From: Paenibacillus sp. oral taxon 786 str. D14
Lineage (GTDB): Bacteria; Bacillota; Bacilli; Paenibacillales; Paenibacillaceae
Direction of reading: 5' to 3'
NCBI RefSeq assembly: GCF_000159955.1
Contig: NZ_GG695974.1
Coordinates: 149,310 to 175,163 of the forward strand
DNA: 25,854 bases
The position numbers and the translations under genes were made by a program. Shown here one piece after another: positions 1 to 7,387 of this stretch (positions are counted from its first letter, which is position 1; each line of letters opens with the position of its first letter). The notes below the pieces were generated by a model. That model had not been told where the DNA came from, ran no database searches, and saw nothing but the letters and a program-made list of their open reading frames with translations.

Positions 1-23
1 GACATTTCAGCCTCTTTTCCTCC

Positions 24-52
24 AAATAAGACCCTAAAAGGGCCTTATTTTC
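24..52 (+). terminator. Rho-independent terminator of a gene left of the window
   Basis: AAATAAGACCC (24-34) pairs with GGGCCTTATTT (40-50) around a TAAAA loop with one mismatch, and a T-rich tail follows. It probably ends a gene lying left of the window. Its right arm, AAAAGGGCCTTAT (36-48), recurs exactly at 87-99 without a partner arm. Confidence 0.6.
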
Positions 53-171
53 TTCATGGAGTGCAAAAGGGCGGAAATAACGCCACAAAAGGGCCTTATC
101 GGAATGCTCTGCCGAAATGAGAACGGTCGGCCATCGCGCATGCACCGAACCGGTCCGATCCAACTCTCCAT

Positions 172-200
172 TTGCCGGGTTACCTGTGAAGTGTTATATT
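172..200 (+). promoter_or_regulatory. Sigma-A-type promoter of the DEAD-box helicase gene
   Basis: TTGCCG (172-177) and TATATT (195-200) are separated by exactly 17 bases, a good vegetative promoter match. Transcription would start near 207 and leave a leader of about 80 bases before the helicase ATG. That leader can form a small hairpin, CTGCC (241-245) with GGCAG (261-265), just upstream of the ribosome binding site. The rest of 1-286 shows no convincing gene. Confidence 0.6.
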
Positions 201-286
201 GGTAAGATTGGTGGAACGAGCTTCAAGCCTTGGGCGCTTCCTGCCAAAATTAGCGATTCCGGCAGTAAGGCCGGCAAGGAGTTATT

Positions 287-1519
287 ATGCAATTTAAAGA
301 ACTGAACCTGATCCCTTCGATCTTAAAAGCGTTGGAGCAGGAAAACTATACGGCACCTACGCCGATTCAACAACAAGCGATCCCGCCGATTCTCAGCGGC
401 CAAGACTTGCTGGGTTGCGCGCAGACCGGTACGGGGAAAACCGCAGCATTTGCCATCCCTACACTGCAGTTGCTGCATAAGGATGGCGCCCCGCGTGCAG
501 GCCGGCGGAACATCCGCGCGCTTGTGATCACGCCAACCCGCGAGCTGGCGCTGCAGATTTACGAAAATTTTTGCGCCTACGGCAAGTACCTGCCTCTGAA
601 ATGTGCAGTTATCTTTGGCGGCGTGTCGCAGAAACCGCAGGAGGCCGCGCTGCAAAAGGGCGTAGACATTCTGGTAGCCACGCCCGGAAGGCTGAACGAT
701 CTCATGCAGCAGAAGCTGATCGATCTGAAGAACGTGGAGCTCCTGATTTTGGATGAAGCGGATCGCATGCTGGATATGGGCTTTATCCACGACGTCAAGA
801 AGATCATCGCCAAGACACCGTCCCAGCGGCAAACCTTGCTCTTCTCCGCCACGATGCCAGATGCGATCGCGCAAATGGCCGATTCCATCCTGAGAAATCC
901 CGTCAAGGTGGAGATTACGCCGGTTTCCTCAACGGTGGACACCATCGGGCAGTATCTGTATTACGTGGACAAGGGCAACAAGAGGGATCTGCTGATTCAT
1001 CTTTTGAAAGACCCGTCCATCGAATCCGCCATCGTCTTTACGCGGACCAAGCATGGGGCGGACCGGTTGGTGCGCCACTTAACGAAGGCGCAGGTCAGCG
1101 CCAAAGCCATCCATGGCGACAAATCGCAAGGCGCTAGGCAGACGGCTTTGCAAGATTTCAAGAATCGCACTTTGCGCGTCCTGGTTGCTACCGATATTGC
1201 GGCACGGGGCATCGACATCGACGAGTTGTCCCACGTCATCAACTATGAGCTGCCGAATATTCCCGAAACATACGTCCACCGGATCGGGCGGACCGGCCGG
1301 GCCGGACAAAGCGGCGTCGCCATTTCGTTCTGCGATTTTGACGAGAAGCCGTACCTGGCCGATATCGAGAAATTGATCGGAAAGCGGATCCCTGTCATTA
1401 AGGAGCACCCTTATCCGATGCAACAGACCGCCTTAGCTCCAAAGCCGGTGCAGCCGGCAAGGGAGTCCAAGAAGCGCACGGAATCCTTGAACACCAAACG
1501 TGTAAGACAATCCCGCTAA
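287..1519 (+). CDS. DEAD-box ATP-dependent RNA helicase (RhlE/CshA-like)
   Basis: A 410-residue superfamily 2 RNA helicase that uses ATP to unwind or remodel RNA; relatives act in cold adaptation, RNA decay and ribosome assembly. All core motifs are present in order: Q motif (PTPIQ, about 24-28), motif I AQTGTGKT (45-52), motif Ia PTRELA (83-88), TPGR (132-135), DEAD (156-159), SAT (187-189), motif V ATDIAARGID (301-310) and motif VI HRIGRTGR (331-338). The tail after about residue 370 is short, basic and glutamine/proline-rich, with no extra RNA-binding domain. The ATG at 287 has AAGGAG just upstream. It is monocistronic, between its own promoter and a bidirectional terminator. The family is certain; the subfamily is not. 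Confidence 0.95.
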   Translation: MQFKELNLIPSILKALEQENYTAPTPIQQQAIPPILSGQDLLGCAQTGTGKTAAFAIPTLQLLHKDGAPRAGRRNIRALVITPTRELALQIYENFCAYGKYLPLKCAVIFGGVSQKPQEAALQKGVDILVATPGRLNDLMQQKLIDLKNVELLILDEADRMLDMGFIHDVKKIIAKTPSQRQTLLFSATMPDAIAQMADSILRNPVKVEITPVSSTVDTIGQYLYYVDKGNKRDLLIHLLKDPSIESAIVFTRTKHGADRLVRHLTKAQVSAKAIHGDKSQGARQTALQDFKNRTLRVLVATDIAARGIDIDELSHVINYELPNIPETYVHRIGRTGRAGQSGVAISFCDFDEKPYLADIEKLIGKRIPVIKEHPYPMQQTALAPKPVQPARESKKRTESLNTKRVRQSR

Positions 1520-1526
1520 ATGAAGA

Positions 1527-1575
1527 AGGAGTTGCGCCTCCCATCTTGATGATGGTACAGGGCAACTCCTATTCT
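1527..1575. terminator. Bidirectional terminator between helicase and alarmone synthetase genes
   Basis: AGGAGTTGC (1527-1535) pairs perfectly with GCAACTCCT (1562-1570). Inside the loop a second stem, CCATC with GATGG, can form. A weak T-rich tract (ATTCTT) follows on the plus strand and a T-rich run (TTCTTCATTT) on the minus strand, so it can serve both converging genes. Confidence 0.7.
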
Positions 1576-1593
1576 TGTAGGTCTTCCTAAGGC

Positions 1594-2343
1594 TCATTCC
1601 CCGCCCGACAACAACTTCAGCAGCTTCTGCGGAATGTTGAACTTCTGGTTGTCGATGAGCAACTGGAACTCTTCGGAGGCTTCGACTTGGTGAGCGTGCT
1701 TGATTTCCTCCATTTCCTGCTGCAGCTGTTCCATTTTCAAGTCCAGCTCGTAGGCGGTGTCGGCGGCGTTCTTGAGATCCTGGAGCAGACGATCCGGTAC
1801 GGACTCGTTGTATTTATAGAAAATTTTGTGCTCCAGACTGGCCCAGAAATCCATGGCAATGGTGCGGATCTGAATTTCGACGCACACCATTTCCTCGCCG
1901 TCTGACATGAACACCGGCACTTCGACCAGCATGTGCAGGCTTTTGTATCCGTTCGGCTTGGGGTTCTTGATGTAATCTTTGATCGTAAGGATCTTCAGGT
2001 CCTTCTGCGCCTGCAGCATTTCGCTGATCCGGTAAATGTCCGAGATAAACGAACAGGTGATGCGAATGCCGGCGATGTCGCGGATACTGCGCTTGATATC
2101 CTCTAAGGAGGAAGCGCCGCCTTTGCGGTACAGCTTCTTCATGATGCTTTCCGGAGACTTGATTCTAGACTTCGTATGCTCGATCGGATTGTAGTCGTGG
2201 AGAAGCTGAAACTCCTCCTGCAAAATTTCGATTTTTGTCTCCACCTCGTGGAGAGCAAATTTGTACATCATCATAAATCGGGTCAACGACTTCTGCAAGG
2301 CCTTCATTTGCTCTAAGGGGTTCACAAAAGAGTGATTTATCAT
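1594..2343 (-). CDS. Small alarmone synthetase, RelA/SpoT-type (p)ppGpp synthetase domain
   Basis: A 249-residue synthetase that transfers pyrophosphate from ATP to GTP or GDP to make (p)ppGpp, the stringent-response signal. The RelA/SpoT synthetase core is visible: RxxDIAGIR (about 88-94), the nucleotide-binding NGYKSLH (131-137) and EIQIRT (156-161), then a helical C-terminus (about 180-230). No HD hydrolase, TGS or ACT domain is present, so this is a stand-alone small synthetase of the RelQ/RelP (YjbM/YwaC) type, somewhat longer than the roughly 210 residues of the B. subtilis proteins. The start has GGAG upstream on the minus strand. Assignment to RelQ or RelP was not attempted. Confidence 0.9.
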   Translation of the reverse strand: MINHSFVNPLEQMKALQKSLTRFMMMYKFALHEVETKIEILQEEFQLLHDYNPIEHTKSRIKSPESIMKKLYRKGGASSLEDIKRSIRDIAGIRITCSFISDIYRISEMLQAQKDLKILTIKDYIKNPKPNGYKSLHMLVEVPVFMSDGEEMVCVEIQIRTIAMDFWASLEHKIFYKYNESVPDRLLQDLKNAADTAYELDLKMEQLQQEMEEIKHAHQVEASEEFQLLIDNQKFNIPQKLLKLLSGGE

Positions 2344-2390
2344 TAGGGGCTCCGTCCTTTAACATTGTTCATCACATGATTTCCATTTCC

Positions 2391-2396
2391 ATTATA
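2391..2396 (-). promoter_or_regulatory. Putative -10 element of the alarmone synthetase gene
   Basis: Read on the minus strand this is a perfect TATAAT, about 48 bases upstream of the synthetase start. No good -35 hexamer sits at 17 bases (a weak CTGGCA lies at 19), so only the -10 is claimed. Confidence 0.45.
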
Positions 2397-2462
2397 GCTT
2401 AGGAGACAGGCCAGATGCCAGAAAGGGGGATATCATGAGCGAACGCCCCTGATTGATTGTAC

Positions 2463-3001
2463 TTACGAGGTTTGCAGCAGGGGCAACGCGTCCGTCAATT
2501 GGATCTTATACGATTTGACCAGGGTCTCCCCATTGGTGGTATCAGCTTCGTAAGCCCGTTCGAATCCGAGGCTCTCATACAGCTTCACCGCAGCGGCCAT
2601 CATGTCCGACGTATGTAGGTACAGCGTGCGGGCGCCCAGCTCCAGGGATCGGCGGGCGGCCTCACGAATAAGCTGCTTTGCAATTCCGCGTCTGCGGGCA
2701 TAGGGGGATACGGCGAGCAGCCGGATGATGGGGGATTGGATGCCTAGGTCCGATCTCCCATAGGCCGCTTCCGAGTTCAGGAACAGCTGCACGCTGCCCA
2801 CGATGTCTCCGTTAAGCTCGGCGACAAGGCGGGCATAAGGGCCGTTGCCGTAGACAGAGCTTCGGATGTTCTCGCGATATTCCTCCCACGGGGCATATCA
2901 AACGCATATTGCCGGTAAGCTTCCAGCATCACCTTGGCAATTTGTTCCCGTTCATCCTCCCGGGCATCCCGGATTAACACTTCCTGCTCTAAACGGCTCA
3001 T
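2463..3001 (-). pseudogene. GNAT N-acetyltransferase, one-base frameshift
   Basis: The two halves lie in different minus-strand frames but read as one GNAT enzyme (acetyl-CoA-dependent N-acetyltransferase). The N-terminal part (3001 to about 2893) ends in AFDMPRG. The family continuation, starting WEEYRENIRSS, lies in the other frame from about 2889. Restoring one base near a CCCC run (plus 2890-2893) gives 179 residues with the acetyl-CoA motif RRRGIAKQLI and the C-terminal YESLGF. AAGGAG precedes the start at 3001. It is divergent from the LysR gene, as the acetyltransferase gene ytmI is from ytlI in B. subtilis, so it could be the locus's N-acetyltransferase, but its sequence looks like a general GNAT. 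The frameshift may be real or a sequencing indel. Confidence 0.75.
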
Positions 3002-3070
3002 CTCTCCAACACTCCTTATCGAAGTAATTCATTTAACATCCCAATCAGGTGAAGTGAAATCAGTATAGAC

Positions 3071-3097
3071 TAAATACCGACTAACCGCATCGGAATA
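3071..3097. promoter_or_regulatory. CymR-like box upstream of the LysR gene
   Basis: TAAATACCGACTAA then CCGCATCGGAATA forms an imperfect dyad, ATACCGA and TCGGAAT around nine bases. It fits my recollection of the 27-bp CymR consensus of B. subtilis (TAA, central A-N-T, then ATNGGAATT). It ends eight bases before a possible -35 TTTACA (3106-3111), which is followed at 17 bases by TATATC (3129-3134). Binding at this position could repress the LysR gene when cysteine is plentiful, as CymR does for ytlI. Confidence 0.55.
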
Positions 3098-3140
3098 TAA
3101 AAATATTTACACAGACATTAAAAAATTCTATATCGAACGA

Positions 3141-3169
3141 TTGACAAAAAGTGGCGGGCTCCCTAAGAT
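3141..3169 (+). promoter_or_regulatory. Sigma-A promoter of the LysR gene
   Basis: A perfect -35 TTGACA (3141-3146), a 17-base spacer and TAAGAT (3164-3169). A transcript would begin near 3176, which supports the TTG start at 3246 over any upstream in-frame start. A second candidate promoter (TTTACA 3106, TATATC 3129) lies closer to the CymR-like box. Confidence 0.6.
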
Positions 3170-3245
3170 TAAGGATAATTTTAATAAAACCGCCTATGTA
3201 GATTGGTATAGTAAGAAATATAGATTAATTTGGGGAGGGATCTTT

Positions 3246-4154
3246 TTGAACATCGATCATATTGAGGCGTTTGTATACATCAATCACTACGGCAGCTTCA
3301 ACAAAGCGGCGGAGGTGTTATTTCTTTCGCAGCCGACGGTGACCGCGCGGATTCAATCGCTGGAGCGGGAGCTGGATTGCCGATTGTTCGATCGCTTGGG
3401 GAAACAAATCCAGCTGACGGAGAAGGGAAAACAATTTCTGCCTTATGCCCAGCAAATCCTCCAGATCTACCAAAAGGGAAAACATCATCTCCATTCCCGG
3501 CCGGGTACCCCTGAGGAGCTTCGGATTGGCAGCACCGTTTCCGTGTCCAACTATTTAATGCCGCACCTGCTCGTGCTTCTGCATCAACGCTTTCCGCTGA
3601 TCAACTTCAAGGTGACAACCGGTCCGACTGACGTTCTGGCAGGCAAGCTGGCGGCCAAGGAAATCGATGTGGCATTTGCACGCAAGCAGATGAGTCCGTC
3701 GTTCCAATCCTATCCTTTCTATGATGATCCGATCCGGCTATACGTGTATAAGGATCACCCGCTTGCCGCTGCCGGAAGTGCATCCATCCGCGACATCCGG
3801 CGGGAACCGCTGGTGTTCTTCGAATGCGGCTCCCTCGACTGGATGCGAATTCACCGCGCGTTCGAAAGCCTGGAGCAGCCGCCAAACATCGTGTTTCAAG
3901 TCGATAATGCCGAGACTGCGAAGAAGCTTGTGATCAGCCGGGCCGGCATCTGCTTTCTCCCTGGGTTGTCCGCCAGACAAGAAGTGCAGGAGGGAATCCT
4001 CGTGCCGGTAGACATCCTTGAGACGGCAGGCGTTTCTTTACAAACCCACCTTATCTCCCTCAGCGGTGAAAACAACGTGTTTTTGGACGCTTTGTTAGAG
4101 CTAGGCGCTTCTCCTATCGACGATTTGCATGTACCCATAGAAAAACTCGATTAG
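3246..4154 (+). CDS. LysR-family transcriptional regulator of the sulfur locus (YtlI-like role)
   Basis: A 302-residue LysR-type regulator. The N-terminal winged helix-turn-helix (about 5-65) has the typical SFNKAAEVLFLSQP and RIQSLERELDCRLFDR segments; residues of about 90-290 form the periplasmic-binding-like effector domain. I chose the TTG start at 3246 because GGGGAGGGA (3232-3240) precedes it by five bases, a promoter lies at 3141-3169, and the protein then starts at the usual LysR position (LNIDHIEAF). The same frame is open upstream to 3141, but that stretch overlaps the promoter. By position, just ahead of a cystine importer and YtmO/YtnJ enzymes, it is the counterpart of YtlI, the activator of the ytmI operon. 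Orthology rests on context, not on residues. Confidence 0.9.
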   Translation: MNIDHIEAFVYINHYGSFNKAAEVLFLSQPTVTARIQSLERELDCRLFDRLGKQIQLTEKGKQFLPYAQQILQIYQKGKHHLHSRPGTPEELRIGSTVSVSNYLMPHLLVLLHQRFPLINFKVTTGPTDVLAGKLAAKEIDVAFARKQMSPSFQSYPFYDDPIRLYVYKDHPLAAAGSASIRDIRREPLVFFECGSLDWMRIHRAFESLEQPPNIVFQVDNAETAKKLVISRAGICFLPGLSARQEVQEGILVPVDILETAGVSLQTHLISLSGENNVFLDALLELGASPIDDLHVPIEKLD

Positions 4155-4189
4155 ACGTGTAACAAAAATCACAGTAAAGTAGTGTCAAC

Positions 4190-4221
4190 ATAATCCTGAC
4201 TAAACTTATAGGGATTATAAA
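4190..4221 (+). promoter_or_regulatory. CymR-like box overlapping the -10 of the cystine importer operon
   Basis: The element ATAATCCTGACTAA then ACTTATAGGGATTA aligns base for base with the box at 3071 (shared GACTAA, then AT, G, G at the same spacing). Its right end merges with a -10-like TATAAA (4216-4221). No -35 hexamer lies 17 bases upstream, as expected for an activator-dependent promoter. The leader before the importer start is about 30 bases. Confidence 0.5.
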
Positions 4222-4257
4222 ACAAAGATCACCGTGAATAAGGAAGGGGTTAGAGAC

Positions 4258-5086
4258 ATGAAGAGATGGTTAAGTGCAGCGGCCGTACTGGTGTTAGCGG
4301 GGGCGCTGGCAGGATGCGGAGCGGGAGCGTCCGGCGGGACGGAAGCGAAGGATACGGCGGCGAGTGCGGACACGGGGGAAGTGAAGAAAAATCATCGTAG
4401 GGACGGGCACAGGCTTTCCGAAAGTATGCTTTATCGACGAGAACGGGAAATTAACCGGATTTGACGTTGAGCTGGTCCGCGAGATCGATCAGCGTCTTGA
4501 GGAATATGAATTCGAGTTCCAGACCCAGGAGTTTTCCAACCTGCTGCTGAGCTTGGAGACGAAGAAGATCGATTTTGTCGCTCATGAGATGGAGAAGAAC
4601 CCGGAGCGGTCCGAGAAATACCTGTTTAACAAAGAGCCCTACGCGCACTGGAGAAATAAGATCATCGTCGCGAAAGACAACAATACGATTCATTCCTTGG
4701 ATGATTTGAAGGGGAAGAAGGTGTTGACCTCACCAACCAGCGCGCAGGCACAAATTTTGGAGAACTACAACAAGGAAAATAACAATGCTATCGAGATCGT
4801 GTACCAGAGCGGTGCAGCCAACGATACGGTCAGCCAAATCACTTCCGGCCGCGTCGAAGCCACATTGGGAGCGGACTTCTCGCTGTCGCTGATCGATCCT
4901 CAAGGCAAGCTGAAGACGACCGGGGAGGAGCTGTCACAAGCCGATATTCTCTTCGTCTTCCGCAAAGACGATCCGGAGGGACAGAAGCTGGCGGATGCGA
5001 TCGACGAGGTGATCAAGGAATTGAAGGCGGACGGAACCTTAGGCAAGCTGAGCAAGGAATGGCTGGGAGAAGACTTCACTAGCTAA
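4258..5086 (+). pseudogene. tcyJ: Cystine/S-modified cysteine solute-binding lipoprotein (TcyJ/TcyK-like), one-base frameshift
   Basis: Family 3 solute-binding lipoprotein that would deliver cystine-like amino acids to the permeases encoded next. The first frame gives a lipoprotein signal peptide (MKRWLSAAAVLVLAG, lipobox cysteine at about 20) up to residue 43. The mature domain then continues one frame over: KIIVGTGTGFPKVCFIDENG, FDVELVREIDQRL, further lobes and an end at KEWLGEDFTS. Removing one A from the five-A run at 4387-4391 joins them into 275 residues, normal for the family. AAGGAAGGGG precedes the ATG. As written only about 68 residues would be made, leaving the importer without its binding protein. 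A sequencing indel is at least as likely as real inactivation, since everything downstream is intact. Confidence 0.85.
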
Positions 5087-5116
5087 TCAACAAGGCGGGA
5101 AAGGAGGGAGATTTTC

Positions 5117-5902
5117 ATGGGGGCACCGTTTGATTTTTCTTTCGTGATCAGCGCCTTTTCGAAGCTGTGGTCGACGCTGGGCGTCACCTTGCTGATTGTG
5201 GGCGGGTCGTTGCTGACGGGAATGATCGTCGGGTTTGTGATCGCGTTCCCCCGGCTGTATCGGATTCCGGTGTTGCAGCAGTTTTCGAAGGTATATGTCT
5301 CTTTTTTCAGAGGGACGCCGATCTTGATCCAATTGTTCCTGTTCTACTATGGCTTGCCGGAGCTGTTGAAGCTGGTCCACCTGGATATCTCCCGAGCGCC
5401 CGTGTTGTTCTTCGTCATTTTGACCTACGGCCTGCATACCGGAGCCTTTATGTCGGAGATGATCCGCGCTTCGGTGACGGCCGTGGATCGGGGACAGGTC
5501 GAAGCAGCCTATGCGATCGGGATGAAGGGGCATCAAGCATTCACCCGAATTGTATTGCCGCAAGCGTTGGCGGTGGCGGTGCCGGTCTTCTCCAATATGG
5601 TGATTGCCTTGTTGAAGGATACTTCGCTGGCGTTTACCCTTGGCGTCATGGAACTCACCGGCAAAGCCCAGACGCTTGGCGCGCTTACTCAGCATTTTAT
5701 TGAAGCGTATTTGGCTCTGGCGTTCATCTATTTGGTCGTGAGCTTCACATTAGAGAAGCTGCTGCGGGCCGCCGAACGGCGTTTGCTGAAGCATGAGCAG
5801 CCGGATGGAGCGGAGAGAAGGAGGTTCCGGATCGAGCGGAAGCCGTCGCTGAGAGGCATGTTTGTTGGGCTCGGCGCAGAAAAAGGAGGCGCAAAACTAT
5901 GA
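5117..5902 (+). CDS. tcyL: Cystine ABC importer permease TcyL-like
   Basis: A 261-residue polar amino acid permease (HisM/GlnP type) with about five membrane segments (near 20-45, 60-80, 95-115, 150-170 and 190-215) and the ATPase-docking EAA loop at about 129-150 (EAAYAIGMKG then RIVLPQA). FRGTP (64-68) is typical of the family. A basic extension after residue about 225 makes it longer than B. subtilis TcyL. GGAGGGAG precedes the start. It overlaps the next gene by four bases (ATGA), so the two permeases are translationally coupled and probably form a heterodimer. It contains no cysteine. Confidence 0.9.
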   Translation: MGAPFDFSFVISAFSKLWSTLGVTLLIVGGSLLTGMIVGFVIAFPRLYRIPVLQQFSKVYVSFFRGTPILIQLFLFYYGLPELLKLVHLDISRAPVLFFVILTYGLHTGAFMSEMIRASVTAVDRGQVEAAYAIGMKGHQAFTRIVLPQALAVAVPVFSNMVIALLKDTSLAFTLGVMELTGKAQTLGALTQHFIEAYLALAFIYLVVSFTLEKLLRAAERRLLKHEQPDGAERRRFRIERKPSLRGMFVGLGAEKGGAKL

Positions 5903-6609
5903 AAATCGACCCTTCTTTTGTCTGGACGGCCTTCGTTCAGCTGTTGTCGGCGATTCCCACCACCTTAATGATCACCGCCGTGTCCGTCTCGGTTGGGTTT
6001 GTCATTGGCGTGATCACGGCGCTGTTCCGGCTGTATCGGGTTCCTGTGCTGGGGCAAATCTCCACCGCTTATGTCACCTTTATTCGCGGGACGCCCATGC
6101 TGACGCACTTATTGCTGATTTACTTCGGGTTGCCGGTCATTATTGACGGCTTATCGGAGGGGTTCGGCTGGGGCTTTAAGTCCGCCTCCATTCCGATGAT
6201 TGCTTTTGCCTATATTTCCTTTTCTATCACGGCCGGGGCTTATATGTCCGAGGTCGTCCGCTCGGGGCTGCTGGCGGTGAACCGCGGGCAGCTCGAAGCG
6301 GCCTATTCCATCGGGATGACGACGTTTCAGGCGCTGCGGCGGATCGTGTTCCCCCAGGCGCTGGCGTTCAGCCTGCCGAACCTGTCCAACTCGGCGATCG
6401 GGATGCTGCACGGGTCGACGCTGGCTTTTACCGTATCCGTCGTGGATATTAACGCGAAAGCGCAAATCGTTGCCTCGACCAACTGGAAGTTTTTTGAGGC
6501 CTATGTTGCGGCGGCGTTGATTTTCTGGGGGCTGACCGTCCTGATCGAACGGCTCACGGCGCGGCTCGAGAAACGAATCCAACTTTACAATCGGGGGGGA
6601 GTGGCATGA
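5899..6609 (+). CDS. tcyM: Cystine ABC importer permease TcyM-like
   Basis: A 236-residue second permease of the same family, with FIRGTP (61-66), the EAA loop at about 133-154 (EAAYSIGMTT then RIVFPQA) and about five hydrophobic helices. It is related to but clearly different from the preceding permease, as TcyL and TcyM are in B. subtilis. AAAGGAGGCG lies just before the ATG. It overlaps the preceding stop and the following ATPase start by four bases each, so the membrane and ATPase parts are made in a coupled way. It contains no cysteine. Confidence 0.9.
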   Translation: MKIDPSFVWTAFVQLLSAIPTTLMITAVSVSVGFVIGVITALFRLYRVPVLGQISTAYVTFIRGTPMLTHLLLIYFGLPVIIDGLSEGFGWGFKSASIPMIAFAYISFSITAGAYMSEVVRSGLLAVNRGQLEAAYSIGMTTFQALRRIVFPQALAFSLPNLSNSAIGMLHGSTLAFTVSVVDINAKAQIVASTNWKFFEAYVAAALIFWGLTVLIERLTARLEKRIQLYNRGGVA

Positions 6610-7358
6610 TTCAGCTTCGTCAATTATCCAAGTCTTTTGGGCGCCAGCAGGTCTTAAAATCGATTGATCTGACGGTGAACCAAGGCGATGTCGTAGTCAT
6701 TCTGGGACCAAGCGGCTCCGGCAAAACGACGCTGCTGCGATGCATCAACTATCTGGAGAAGCCCAGCGGCGGCGAGATTGCCATCGGCGATTACCGGGTG
6801 AACTGCAGCCGCGCGACCAAGAAAGACATTCATGCCCTCCGGCAAAAGACGGCGATGGTGTTTCAGCAATATAACTTGTTTCGGCACAAGACGGCGCTGG
6901 AGAACGTGATGGAAGGCTTGGTGATCGTCAAAAAAATACCCAAGGAAGAAGCCAAAGCCCGCAGCATCGCTTTGCTGGAGAAGGTGGGGCTGGCCGGTAA
7001 GCTGGACGCTTATCCAAGCCAGCTGTCCGGAGGCCAGCAGCAGCGGGTGGGCATTGCTCGAGCACTGGCGCTTGAGCCGGAGGTTATTTTATTTGACGAA
7101 CCTACGTCGGCGCTGGACCCGGAGCTGGTTGGCGAAGTGCTGGAGGTCATTCGCAAGATTGCCAAGGAAGGGATCACGATGATCGTCGTGACCCATGAGA
7201 TGGGGTTTGCCCGGGATGTGGCCAACCACGCCGTATTTATGGACGGCGGCGTCATCGTGGAAGAAGGGAGCCCGGCGGAGCTGCTGTATCATCCGCGTGA
7301 AGAGCGGACGAAGCAGTTTCTGAAACGGATTACCCCTGAGCCGAGCTATAGCATTTAA
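6606..7358 (+). CDS. tcyN: Cystine ABC importer ATP-binding protein TcyN-like
   Basis: A 250-residue cytoplasmic ATPase that powers the TcyL/TcyM pair. Walker A GPSGSGKTT (34-42), Q-loop FQQYN (86-90), signature LSGGQQQR (140-147), Walker B VILFDEPTSALD (160-171) and switch histidine in VTHEMG (197) are all canonical for the polar amino acid subfamily. It overlaps the preceding permease by ATGA. A 29-base gap then leads to the first enzyme gene, so the importer and enzymes probably share one transcript. Confidence 0.95.
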   Translation: MIQLRQLSKSFGRQQVLKSIDLTVNQGDVVVILGPSGSGKTTLLRCINYLEKPSGGEIAIGDYRVNCSRATKKDIHALRQKTAMVFQQYNLFRHKTALENVMEGLVIVKKIPKEEAKARSIALLEKVGLAGKLDAYPSQLSGGQQQRVGIARALALEPEVILFDEPTSALDPELVGEVLEVIRKIAKEGITMIVVTHEMGFARDVANHAVFMDGGVIVEEGSPAELLYHPREERTKQFLKRITPEPSYSI

Positions 7359-7387
7359 GCATTTAGGATTTAGGAGGCGACTGAGAG

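Noticed and set aside
117..305. 62-residue open frame upstream of the helicase
   Set aside because: It overlaps the helicase promoter and start codon, has no ribosome binding site, and its composition is not protein-like.
3141..3245. Upstream extension of the LysR gene
   Set aside because: The extension begins inside a -35 hexamer and has no ribosome binding site; the TTG at 3246 has a strong site and gives the usual LysR N-terminus.
4381..4400. Programmed ribosomal frameshift in the cystine-binding protein gene
   Set aside because: The needed shift is +1, the site has no classic slippery heptamer or obvious stimulator, and five A residues are short for transcriptional slippage.
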